The position numbers were made by a program, and so were the translations under genes. From contig CAYZRZ010000130.1 of NCBI GenBank assembly GCA_964480995.1, positions 1-5,927 on the forward strand: 5,927 nucleotides of DNA, given 5' to 3'. A model generated the notes under the pieces. That model ran no database searches. It saw only the letters and a list, made by a program, of their open reading frames with translations, and was not told the origin of the DNA. Below, one piece after another: positions 1-5,784 of this stretch; position 1 is the first letter of the stretch; the number at the start of each line of letters is the position of its first letter. The DNA comes from UBA1038 sp964480995. GTDB taxonomy: Bacteria; Bacillota; Clostridia; Christensenellales; Aristaeellaceae.

Positions 1-1119
1 CACCGCGTCACCCGGTCTGTAGCCCTGCGGCAGCGGCTCTTCCCGGAGGAACTTAAAGCTTTCATCCCGAAGCACGGGCAGGAAGCACCCGTATGGCAGC
101 TGGGGGAACTCGCCGGCGTAGGCGCTGGCGCCAAACCAGCCGCCTTCCTTGGCGCGCAGGTTGAGGTCCCTGGCGAACTTGGTGCGGTTGGAGCAGTCGT
201 GCACCACGATGGGCCACCCCTCCTCTGCCCCCATCTTCATCATCCGCATGGAAATTTCCCGGCTGAAGGTCGGGGAGATATAGCCCTGGCGGTACATGTA
301 CATGTTCTCGCCATCGTAGTTTTGAATGTTGTTGGGGTTGAGGTGCAGCTCGGCGCAGTTGATGAAGTCAATGCCTGTATCGAGTATCGCCTGCTTTTTT
401 TCGTTAAAGGCGGCGAAAAACTCGGGCGTCATCGGGGTCTCAATGCCCACCGAGGGGATATATCTCTTGGCCGCGCGCATCAGGCCGATCACGCGGTCAT
501 GGCAGCCGGAAGCGCCCAGGTTGAAGCGGATCTCATCCAGCCCCGCCTCGCCCAACGCCTTTAACGATTCTTCAGAAGCCAGCAGGCCATTGGTATAGAG
601 GTGTTGGTGGATGCCCGCTTTCTTAAAAACGCGCACGACGCTGTAATATTTTTCGATCTCCATAAAAGGCTCAAGGTAGACGTAGGAGACGCCAGTCGGC
701 TTTTTCTGGATGCTCAGCAGCATCTCCAGATCCGCCTCGCGGTACTTGGTGCCGCCGATCTCCCACATGCCTTCGCCCACAGGCGGGATCTGGTCCAGCT
801 CCCCGTAGTTATAGCAGAACTTGCACTCGATGTTGCAGCGGTTGGTCTTGCGGATAGCGGAGAGCCCCGTGCCGCACAGGCAGGAGAGGCAGCCCCCCGG
901 GAACTTGCCGCCGTCGCCGACATAGAAGCTTCGGTTTTCGATGGTTTTAAGCCCCGGGATATCTAAAAGGAGGCTGTCCATCCGGGCATCCACCGCTTCC
1001 TCGATCTGTGACAGCGCCGCGTAGACGATCTCCTGCTGCCAAATGAGCAGCTCCTCACCCTCGGGCAGCATGGAAAAGAATTCAAACCAGGTAAGCGCGT
1101 CCTTTTTGGAAATGTACAC
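1..1119 (-). CDS. Radical SAM protein, partial (C-terminus beyond left edge)
   Basis: The frame is open for 373 codons from a GTG start to the window edge with no stop. Residues 95-102 read CNIECKFC, the CX3CX2C site that binds the 4Fe-4S cluster used to cleave S-adenosylmethionine. An extra CX2CXC (C77, C80, C82) lies just before it. Further along are YLEP (148-151, a weak stand-in for the usual GGEP), HLYTNG (173-178), AGLDEIRFN (192-200) and HDCSNRTKF (307-315). From memory, this order resembles the uncharacterised COG2108-type family related to pyruvate formate-lyase activase; substrate and reaction are unknown. The GTG start is chosen because GAGAGGGG lies 5 bases upstream (1132-1125), an in-frame stop is at 1197-1195, and the next in-frame ATG is residue 17, inside conserved-looking sequence. 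It has its own promoter, so it is probably a separate transcript from the ABC operon. Radical SAM assignment is firm; subfamily is tentative. Confidence 0.9.
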   Translation of the reverse strand, partial: MYISKKDALTWFEFFSMLPEGEELLIWQQEIVYAALSQIEEAVDARMDSLLLDIPGLKTIENRSFYVGDGGKFPGGCLSCLCGTGLSAIRKTNRCNIECKFCYNYGELDQIPPVGEGMWEIGGTKYREADLEMLLSIQKKPTGVSYVYLEPFMEIEKYYSVVRVFKKAGIHQHLYTNGLLASEESLKALGEAGLDEIRFNLGASGCHDRVIGLMRAAKRYIPSVGIETPMTPEFFAAFNEKKQAILDTGIDFINCAELHLNPNNIQNYDGENMYMYRQGYISPTFSREISMRMMKMGAEEGWPIVVHDCSNRTKFARDLNLRAKEGGWFGASAYAGEFPQLPYGCFLPVLRDESFKFLREEPLPQGYRPGDAV

Positions 1120-1193
1120 CTGTACCCCTCTCAGCCGGTATCCCCGGCAAACGAAACAAAAATCATCAGCTTCATCCGCGCTGAATAAACAGC

Positions 1194-1202
1194 ATTATAT
1201 CA
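1194..1202 (-). promoter_or_regulatory. Extended -10 promoter for the radical SAM gene
   Basis: On the minus strand the sequence reads TGATATAAT: a perfect TATAAT (1199-1194) with the TGn extension. A 17-base spacer back leads only to TGGGAA, a poor -35, which an extended -10 can tolerate. Transcription would start near 1187 and give a leader of about 68 bases to the GTG start at 1119. The TG overlaps the edge of the 10-bp direct repeat at 1202-1211, so the repeat element ends right at this promoter. Confidence 0.6.
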
Positions 1203-1316
1203 GAGAATGGGGCGCATTCCCATGTCCTCATTTATTCCGTGTGTTCCGTGGTTCATAACCCATTGCAATGGAAGCGACCAACCACGGAACACACGGAATA
1301 CACGGAAGAGAATGGG
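1202..1316. repeat. Inverted-repeat element bracketed by a 10-bp direct repeat
   Basis: Arms 1233-1253 and 1280-1300 are perfect 21-bp reverse complements around a 26-base loop. The right arm side is a 9-nt tandem: ACGGAAcac, ACGGAAtac, ACGGAAgag. The loop contains a perfect 12-bp palindrome, CCATTGCAATGG. TCCCAT (1218-1223) and ATGGGA (1312-1317) can pair outside the main arms. The decamer AGAGAATGGG occurs directly repeated at 1202-1211 and 1307-1316, like a target duplication, although the inverted repeats are not at the ends of the bracketed segment. Similar ACGGAA-type repeats are, from memory, scattered through many bacterial genomes. It could be a non-autonomous mobile repeat or simply a structured 3' end of the ABC operon. 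No U-tract follows, so it is not a standard terminator. Confidence 0.7.
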
Positions 1317-1317
1317 A

Positions 1318-2058
1318 TTATAACGCCCTGAGGCTCCTCTTCAAAAACGCGGCGGTTCTCTCATGCCTGGGCGCCTCAAAGATATCCTTGGGCTTGCCGT
1401 CTTCGACGATCATGCCGTCATCCATGAAGATCACCCGGTCGGCGGCGTCCCTGGCGAAGGCCATCTCATGGGTCACGATCAGCATGGTCAGGCCGCCTTT
1501 TTTCAGATCCGCCATCACGCGCAGCACCTCGTCCACCATTTCCGGGTCCAGGGCACTGGTCGGCTCGTCAAACAGCAGCACATCCGGGTCCATGCACAGC
1601 GCCCGGGCGATGCCCACGCGCTGCTTTTGCCCGCCTGACAGCTGCGCGGGCCGCGCGTCGCGGTAGGGCAGCATGCCCACCTGTTCCAGGTAATAGGCGG
1701 CCTTCTGTTCGCTCTCCTTCTGGCTGCGGCGCAGCGCCTTGCGCTGGCCGGCCACGCAGTTCTGGAAGGCCGTCATGTTGCTGAACAGGTTGAACTGCTG
1801 GAACACCATGCCCACCTTTGAATGCAGCAGCGCCGCGGGCAGCGAGGAAATATCATCACCGCGGAACAGCACCCGTCCTTCGGTGGGGCGCTCCAGCAAA
1901 TTGATGCAGCGCAGCAGCGTGCTCTTGCCTGAGCCGGAGGGGCCGATCAGGCAGACCGCCTCTCCCTGATCCACGGAAAAATCGATGCCGCGCAGCACCT
2001 GCTGGCTGCCGAAACTCTTTTTGATCCCCTCAGCGCGTATAATCCCTTGCATGCTCAT
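1318..2058 (-). CDS. Amino acid ABC importer ATP-binding protein (probably lysine)
   Basis: This 246-residue protein is the ATPase that powers the importer from the cytoplasmic side. All the ABC motifs are present: Walker A GPSGSGKST (39-47), Q-loop Q87/Q88, signature LSGGQ (140-144), Walker B with catalytic glutamate in VLLFDEP (160-166, E165), D-loop SALD (168-171) and switch histidine H197. Length and sequence fit the HisP/GlnQ polar amino acid group. The ATG at 2058 overlaps the permease stop as ATGA, the usual sign of translational coupling. A second ATG at 2052 (M3) is better spaced from AAGGA and could be the true start. It is the last gene of the operon. Family assignment is secure; lysine as substrate is inferred only from the riboswitch upstream of the operon. 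Confidence 0.96.
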   Translation of the reverse strand: MSMQGIIRAEGIKKSFGSQQVLRGIDFSVDQGEAVCLIGPSGSGKSTLLRCINLLERPTEGRVLFRGDDISSLPAALLHSKVGMVFQQFNLFSNMTAFQNCVAGQRKALRRSQKESEQKAAYYLEQVGMLPYRDARPAQLSGGQKQRVGIARALCMDPDVLLFDEPTSALDPEMVDEVLRVMADLKKGGLTMLIVTHEMAFARDAADRVIFMDDGMIVEDGKPKDIFEAPRHERTAAFLKRSLRAL

Positions 2059-2828
2059 CCTTCCCCCCCAACCTTGATCTCGGCTTTATGATCTGTCTGC
2101 GAGCCGTAGATGGTGTAGCTGTCCCCGCCGCTCAGCTTCTTTTCAAGCAGGCGCAGCAGGCGCGTGATGGTGAAGGTGAGGATGAAATAGATCACCGAAA
2201 TGATGAAGAACACCTCAAAGTACTTGTAGTGCGTACCCGAGACCGAGCGGGCCGTGAAATACAGCTCCGTCACCGAGATGACGTTGAGCACGCTGGAATC
2301 CTTGATGTTGACCACAAACTCGTTGCCCACCGATGGCAGGGTATTGCGCACAGCCTGCGGCAGGATCACGCTGGTCATCAGCTGCCAGTGCGTCATGCCC
2401 ACGGCGATGGCCGCTTCCTTCTGGCCGGGGTCCACCGAGAGGATGCCGCCGCGCAGTATCTCCGCCATGTAGGCCCCCGTGTTGACAGAGACCACCAGGA
2501 AAGCCGCGCTCATCGCGGGGATATCCAGCCCCAGGTACTCCAGCGCGCCGTAATAGACCACCATGGCCTGCACGATCATCGGCGTGCCGCGGAAAATCTC
2601 GATATAGGCGGTCAGCAGGCCCTTGGCGGCCTTGAGCAGGACGCGGGGCAGGCGGCCCGACTGAGGGGAAAGCTCTGCCGTGCGCGCGATGGCCACGCCC
2701 AGGCCGATCACAAATCCCGAGATCGTACCCACCAGGGCGATCATCAGCGTGACGCCCGCCCCCTGGATAAACATCTCGCCGTATTTGCCGACCAGCATCG
2801 TGACCCAATCAAAAAAACTCTTTTGCAA
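2055..2828 (-). CDS. Amino acid ABC importer permease (probably lysine)
   Basis: This 257-residue integral membrane protein belongs to the HisM/HisQ/GlnP type. Hydrophobic segments lie at about 20-48, 84-100, 104-122 and 203-222, with others less clear. The family signature EIFRGTPMIVQ is at 77-87. The cytoplasmic EAA loop that docks on the ATPase spans about 133-165 (QKEAAIAVGM core at 136-145). A polar tail follows the last membrane segment. The start codon is TTG at 2828, supported by GAGGAAAG at 2840-2833, with 7 bases from AGGA to the start. Only one permease gene is present, so the complex is probably a homodimer. It lies 156 bases after the binding-protein gene, separated by three stem-loops, and overlaps the ATPase gene by 4 bases. 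Confidence 0.95.
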   Translation of the reverse strand: MQKSFFDWVTMLVGKYGEMFIQGAGVTLMIALVGTISGFVIGLGVAIARTAELSPQSGRLPRVLLKAAKGLLTAYIEIFRGTPMIVQAMVVYYGALEYLGLDIPAMSAAFLVVSVNTGAYMAEILRGGILSVDPGQKEAAIAVGMTHWQLMTSVILPQAVRNTLPSVGNEFVVNIKDSSVLNVISVTELYFTARSVSGTHYKYFEVFFIISVIYFILTFTITRLLRLLEKKLSGGDSYTIYGSQTDHKAEIKVGGEG

Positions 2829-2878
2829 GGTACTTTCCTCAATTCATCTCTGTCAGGTATTCATGATAGGGGGAGGAA

Positions 2879-2910
2879 GGGGATACGGCTCCGCGCAGAG
2901 CCGCATCCCC
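2879..2910 (-). promoter_or_regulatory. Second strong intercistronic stem-loop
   Basis: GGGGAT (2879-2884) and CGGCTC (2886-2891) pair with GAGCCG (2898-2903) and ATCCCC (2905-2910) around a 6-base loop. The single mismatch A2885/C2904 becomes a U-G wobble in minus-strand RNA, giving 13 continuous pairs on the operon's coding strand. Pyrimidine-rich sequence follows, but not a clean U-run. It lies about 40 bases upstream of the permease Shine-Dalgarno. Confidence 0.7.
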
Positions 2911-2922
2911 CGCTATCCCTCA

Positions 2923-2937
2923 CGGCCGGTCAGGCCG
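2923..2937 (-). promoter_or_regulatory. Small intercistronic stem-loop
   Basis: CGGCC (2923-2927) pairs with GGCCG (2933-2937) around a 5-base loop. It is weak alone, but it sits between two much stronger hairpins in the binding-protein to permease gap. Confidence 0.45.
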
Positions 2938-2939
2938 AT

Positions 2940-2977
2940 CAATAGGGTGGGACCGCCGAAGCGGCCCCACCCTATTG
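2940..2977 (-). promoter_or_regulatory. Intercistronic stem-loop just after the binding-protein gene
   Basis: CAATAGGGTGGG (2940-2951) pairs perfectly with 2966-2977, and CCGC (2953-2956) pairs with GCGG (2961-2964). The only break is A2952 opposite C2965, which in minus-strand RNA becomes a U-G wobble, so the RNA stem is continuous over 17 pairs. The RNA loop is UUCG closed by C-G, an extra-stable tetraloop. It begins 8 bases after the binding-protein stop. No U-tract follows, so it more likely blocks 3' exonucleases or partly attenuates than fully terminates. Confidence 0.8.
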
Positions 2978-2984
2978 CTTCTTA

Positions 2985-3806
2985 TCAGTTTTCGCCGGGC
3001 TGGCGCTCCAGCGCCTGGGTCATCAGCTCAAGCCTTGCTTCTTCCGTCAGCCCCGCCAGTGCCGCGTTGATCTGCTCGAGCAGCGGGCTGTCCTGACGGA
3101 CGGCGACAGAGATGATCGTCTCCTCGGGATCGATCTGGAAGCCCTTGCCCTCTTCAAACACCAGGTAGCTCAGGGCCGGGTTGGCTGCCACGGCGGACAT
3201 CGCGCCGGGCCGCTCGCTGATATAGCCATCAATGCGCCCGCCGGACAGGGCCGCCACCATCACCGGGAAGTCGCCCATCGCCACCTGGCGGTCCACGCCC
3301 TCGATCTGCTCGATCAGGTCATAGTGGAAGGTATTGAGCTGCCCCGTGATCCTGGCCCCGGCCAGTTCCTGAATGCTCGTCGCGTTGGCAAAGGGGCCGT
3401 CCCTGCGCACCACCACCACCACATCGCTTTCATAGTAGGGCTCGGTGAAGGCCACCACCTCGCGGCGGGCCGCCGTCGGGCTCATGCCGGCGACAATGGC
3501 GTCGATCTTGCCGGTGCCGCTGGTGAGGGCCGGGATCAGGCCGTCCCATTCCGTCTTCACGATTTCCAGCTGCATGCCCAGCTGCTCTGCCAGGTAGCGG
3601 GCCACCTGCACATCGTAGCCGTCGGCATAGCCGCCCGCGGCCAGCGGTACCGCGTACTCGCTGGGCTCCGCCTGGGTCCAGTTATAGGGGGCGTAGGCGC
3701 ATTCCATGCCTACGCGCAGGACGGGCAGCTCCGCGGCCGCCGCGGTCGACATCATGCCCATCAGGGCCATCATCATTACCAGTGTCGCTGCCAGGATCTT
3801 CCTCAT
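2985..3806 (-). CDS. Amino acid ABC importer substrate-binding protein (probably lysine)
   Basis: This 273-residue exported protein captures the amino acid and delivers it to the permease. Residues 1-25 form a Sec signal peptide (RK, hydrophobic Met/Ala-rich core, likely cut after AAA at 25). The mature part has the type-2 periplasmic-binding fold marks: VGMECAYAPYNW (32-43), GYDVQVARYLAEQLG (63-77), the KTEWDGLIPAL stretch (84-94) and GMSPTAARREVVAFTEPYY (107-125), where R114 aligns with the arginine that holds the ligand carboxylate. There is no lipobox; the only Cys near the N-terminus is C36 in the fold itself. That is unusual for a single-membrane Firmicute, where these proteins are normally lipid-anchored. 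ATG at 3806 has a perfect GGAGGT 8 bases upstream. As first gene after a lysine riboswitch, lysine is the inferred ligand; the protein sequence alone would not settle it. Confidence 0.95.
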   Translation of the reverse strand: MRKILAATLVMMMALMGMMSTAAAAELPVLRVGMECAYAPYNWTQAEPSEYAVPLAAGGYADGYDVQVARYLAEQLGMQLEIVKTEWDGLIPALTSGTGKIDAIVAGMSPTAARREVVAFTEPYYESDVVVVVRRDGPFANATSIQELAGARITGQLNTFHYDLIEQIEGVDRQVAMGDFPVMVAALSGGRIDGYISERPGAMSAVAANPALSYLVFEEGKGFQIDPEETIISVAVRQDSPLLEQINAALAGLTEEARLELMTQALERQPGEN

Positions 3807-3814
3807 GTGACTCT

Positions 3815-3820
3815 ACCTCC
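3815..3820 (-). promoter_or_regulatory. Ribosome binding site of the binding-protein gene
   Basis: GGAGGT, a perfect Shine-Dalgarno, lies 8 bases before the ATG at 3806. It begins only 2 bases after the U-tract of the upstream hairpin, so the hairpin could also limit ribosome access. Confidence 0.85.
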
Positions 3821-3822
3821 GT

Positions 3823-3869
3823 AAAATTTCATGGGCGTGGAAGCCGCTGCGCTTCCCCGCCCATGAAAT
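3823..3869 (-). terminator. Riboswitch expression platform: terminator hairpin
   Basis: In minus-strand RNA ATTTCATGGGCG (3869-3858) pairs perfectly with 3837-3826. After one mismatch GGAAGC (3856-3851) pairs with GCTTCC (3844-3839), with a 6-base loop. The stem runs into UUUU (3826-3823). This 18-pair hairpin lies between the aptamer and the start of the operon, where a lysine-controlled terminator is expected. The U-tract is short, so termination may be partial or helped by occlusion of the nearby Shine-Dalgarno. Confidence 0.8.
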
Positions 3870-3884
3870 CATGAAACAGCTGGC

Positions 3885-4047
3885 GATAGCGCTCCACAGC
3901 ATCGTGCTGTGACAGACAAGTGGATGTTCTCCCCTTATCCAAGGGTTCGCGCCGGCGCGCTCTGCCTTTCGGTGGTTTCCCTTTCTCCGGAGGATCTTCG
4001 CCGCCCGACGGCTCCTCTCCGTGTACTCATGTACCCACGCCTCTATC
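3885..4047 (-). ncRNA. Lysine riboswitch (L-box) aptamer
   Basis: On the minus strand GATAG (4047-4043) and CTATC (3889-3885) form P1. The conserved core runs in the right order: AGAGGCG, then ATGAGTA, GGAGA, GAAAGGGAAACCACCGAAAGG, and finally CTGTCA, a hairpin, then TGTGGAGCGCTATC. This matches the layout of known Bacillus and Thermotoga lysine riboswitches, most clearly the CTGTCA-hairpin-GGAG-P1 end. Helices: a P2-arm hairpin GAGGA/TCCTC enclosing GCCG/CGGC; CGCG (3959-3956)/CGCG (3951-3948) with loop CCGG; CCCTT (3945-3941)/AAGGG (3936-3932); and CACAGCA (3911-3905)/TGCTGTG (3901-3895). The loop CCGG could pair with UCGG in the P2-arm loop, as expected for the L2-L3 kissing contact. It binds free lysine and is expected to repress the ABC operon when lysine is plentiful. 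Confidence 0.94.
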
Positions 4048-4074
4048 CTTCCAAGGAACTATGCACTTGAGCGC

Positions 4075-4103
4075 ATTGTAGGAGAGGACGGGGGGTTTGT
4101 CAA
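4075..4103 (-). promoter_or_regulatory. Promoter of the lysine importer operon
   Basis: Minus strand TTGACA (4103-4098), exactly 17 bases, then TACAAT (4080-4075): near-perfect vegetative sigma factor boxes. The start would be near 4068, giving a leader of about 260 bases that contains the whole riboswitch. The upstream sequence (4104-4160) is AT-rich and could act as an UP element. Confidence 0.9.
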
Positions 4104-4142
4104 CCTACAAAACGGCAACATTTCCACCATATTTATTCAAAA

Positions 4143-4157
4143 CAATGGATCCTATTG
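4143..4157. promoter_or_regulatory. Near-palindrome in the divergent spacer, possible operator
   Basis: CAATGGATCCTATTG has outer arms CAAT/ATTG and an inner G/C pair, and lies in an AT-rich stretch. It is about 40 bases upstream of the importer -35 and about 130 bases upstream of the carboxypeptidase -10. It could bind a dimeric regulator, but nothing else supports this. Confidence 0.2.
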
Positions 4158-4289
4158 AAAAAAGATAATAATTTCTGCAGTTTACGATCCCTTTGCCCTC
4201 ATTCCTGCGTTATACAGTGTGGGGACATGATGCGCGCGGGCGAGGAAGTTTTCCGCCGCGGGGCATGAAACCGCCCTTGCGCGGCGTTG

Positions 4290-4295
4290 TATAAT
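4290..4295 (+). promoter_or_regulatory. -10 box of the carboxypeptidase promoter
   Basis: TATAAT at 4290-4295 is a perfect -10. The best -35 candidate is ATGAAA (4265-4270), with a long 19-base spacer, so the -35 is weak. The start would be near 4302, leaving a leader of about 34 bases. Confidence 0.55.
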
Positions 4296-4320
4296 CTTAT
4301 CAAGCCAAGTTTCCCTGCCG

Positions 4321-4327
4321 AAAGGAG
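4321..4327 (+). promoter_or_regulatory. Ribosome binding site of the carboxypeptidase gene
   Basis: AAAGGAG lies 8 bases before the ATG at 4336. This fixes the start, since no other in-frame start has a comparable site. Confidence 0.85.
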
Positions 4328-4335
4328 CCTCGCCG

Positions 4336-5694
4336 ATGCGACGATTGATTCCCGCCCTGCTGATCCTCTGCCTGCTGGCGGCCTGTCTCCCCGCCCGGGC
4401 GGCCCAGCCCTTCACCGAGCTGTCCCTTGGAAGCCGCGGAGAAGCCGTCAAGACCCTGCAGCAGCGGCTGATCGCGCTGAAGCTGCTGCCCGGCAAGGCC
4501 GACGGCATCTTCGGCCAGCAGACCAGGCAGGCCGTGCTGAGCTTCCAGCAGCACCTGCTGTCAAAGGGTTATCAGGTCACGGCGGACGGCCGGGCGGGGG
4601 AAGAGACACAGCGCCTGCTGTACGACGACGAAGCGGCGGGCGAGCTGCTCAACCTGAAATCGGGCGATCAGGGCCCCCGAGTGAGCGACCTGCAGAGCGT
4701 CTTGTATGACCTGCGCCTGCTGGACGACGCGCCTGACGGGGCGTACGGCAAAAAGACAGAGCAAGCCATCCGCGATTTTCAGGGTATTCTGGTACAAAGC
4801 GGCATAGCGGACGCTGTACAAAACGGCATCGCCGACCCGGTCACCCGCAAATACCTGGCCGGCGATATGAAGGGGCTCAATATCCGCGTGCCGCACAACT
4901 TTGATGACGAAAAGCCCCAGACCCTCACCGCGGACGACCTCTACGCCAGGGCCGCGATCCTGATCAATATGAATGAGGGAACCATTTTGCTGCAAAAGGA
5001 AGCAAACGCCCGCGTGTATCCCGCCAGCACCACCAAGATCATGACCCTGCTGCTGGCGCTGGAATCAATGGACCCGGACCGATTGGTCACCATCCCCCGG
5101 CAGGCCCGGGATATCCCTTCGGATAGCTCGCAGGTGCCCGTTTTCTACGGTGAACAGATGCCCCTGCGCGACCTGCTGTACGGCCTGATGCTCAAAAGCG
5201 GCAACGACGCGGCCAACGCCATCGCCGTGCTGCATTCGGGCAGCATCGAAAAATTCGCCCAGCGGATGAACGAAAAGGCCGGGGAGCTGGGCATGGTGGG
5301 CAGCCATTTCGTCAACCCCCACGGCTATCACGACAAGGAGCATTACACCACCGCCGCGGACATGGCCCGCCTGGCCATCACCGCCATGAAAAACGAAACC
5401 TTCCGCGAGATCATCAGCCATACGGAATATACCATGCAAAAAACCAGCCTGCGCAAAGAGCTGCCCATCAAGGTGAACACCGAACTGCTTGATCCCGCTT
5501 CCCCCTTTTATTACAGGGAGGCCTTCGGCATCAAGAGCGGCTATACAAGGGCGGCAGGCTTTTGCTATGTCGGCTGCGCGCAGAAGGACGGCAAGCTCCT
5601 CCTGGCCATCGTCATGAATGACCGCACGAGGGATCAGGCCTGGACGGATATGGGGCGGCTTTTTGAGATGGGGTTTTCGGAGGAAAAACTCTGA
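4336..5694 (+). CDS. Serine D-Ala-D-Ala carboxypeptidase with two peptidoglycan-binding domains
   Basis: This 452-residue exported enzyme removes the terminal D-alanine from peptidoglycan stem peptides. A signal segment covers 1-23. It contains LAAC (14-17), which fits a lipobox, and also ARA (20-22), which fits ordinary signal peptidase, so it could be lipid-anchored or free. Two peptidoglycan-binding type 1 modules follow: about 29-96 (LGSRGEAVKTLQQRL, DGIFGQQT) and 106-175 (SGDQGPRVSDLQSVL, DGAYGKKT). The peptidase S11 domain spans about 197-452, with SxxK S231-TT-K234 (nucleophile S231), SGN at 288-290, and KSG at 400-402 in place of the more common KTG. It stops right after the catalytic domain, without the C-terminal domain and amphipathic helix of classic PBP5 enzymes, so wall or membrane holding would come from its N-terminus. 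It is transcribed divergently from the lysine importer. Family assignment is secure; paralog identity is not. Confidence 0.95.
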   Translation: MRRLIPALLILCLLAACLPARAAQPFTELSLGSRGEAVKTLQQRLIALKLLPGKADGIFGQQTRQAVLSFQQHLLSKGYQVTADGRAGEETQRLLYDDEAAGELLNLKSGDQGPRVSDLQSVLYDLRLLDDAPDGAYGKKTEQAIRDFQGILVQSGIADAVQNGIADPVTRKYLAGDMKGLNIRVPHNFDDEKPQTLTADDLYARAAILINMNEGTILLQKEANARVYPASTTKIMTLLLALESMDPDRLVTIPRQARDIPSDSSQVPVFYGEQMPLRDLLYGLMLKSGNDAANAIAVLHSGSIEKFAQRMNEKAGELGMVGSHFVNPHGYHDKEHYTTAADMARLAITAMKNETFREIISHTEYTMQKTSLRKELPIKVNTELLDPASPFYYREAFGIKSGYTRAAGFCYVGCAQKDGKLLLAIVMNDRTRDQAWTDMGRLFEMGFSEEKL

Positions 5695-5719
5695 ATTCTG
5701 AATGCTGAATGCTGAATGG
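5692..5719 (+). repeat. 7-nt tandem repeat starting in the stop codon
   Basis: Four units in a row: TGAATTC, TGAATGC, TGAATGC, TGAATGG. The first TGA is the carboxypeptidase stop codon. With a period of 7, TGA falls in all three plus-strand frames, so the array also acts as a universal stop. Similar TGAATTC/TGAATGC strings recur, from memory, between genes in many bacterial genomes. Confidence 0.85.
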
Positions 5720-5721
5720 CC

Positions 5722-5775
5722 GGGAAGCAATGGGGGACGATTGGGAAGCGATTGGGGAACGGTTGGGGAGTGACG
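5722..5775 (+). repeat. Degenerate 11-nt tandem repeat, five units
   Basis: Units: GGGAAGCAAT (5722-5731), GGGGGACGATT (5732-5742), GGGAAGCGATT (5743-5753), GGGGAACGGTT (5754-5764), GGGGAGTGACG (5765-5775). Purine-rich on the plus strand. No open frame uses it. It follows directly after the 7-nt array. Confidence 0.75.
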
Positions 5776-5784
5776 GAGATACGC

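Noticed and set aside
1233..1300. Inverted repeat as a rho-independent terminator of the ABC operon
   Set aside because: The stem is strong, but the loop is 26 bases and no T-run follows on either strand.
1268..1666. Plus-strand frame beginning in the ACGGAA repeat
   Set aside because: Its first residues (NHGTHGIHG) are only the repeat translated, and the rest is antisense to the ATPase motifs.
2088..2945. 285-codon open frame on the plus strand
   Set aside because: It lies antisense to the permease, is rich in His/Arg/Gln with no recognisable domain, and the opposite strand encodes a clear HisM-type permease. It is a GC-rich shadow frame.
2944..2956. T-box-like AGGGTGGGACCGC on the plus strand
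   Set aside because: It matches the T-box core, but it lies on the strand opposite to the operon, has no specifier stem or plus-strand gene downstream, and is fully explained as one arm of a long intercistronic hairpin.
5692..5775. CRISPR-like array
   Set aside because: Units of 7 and 11 nt are contiguous, with no spacers and no cas genes nearby.
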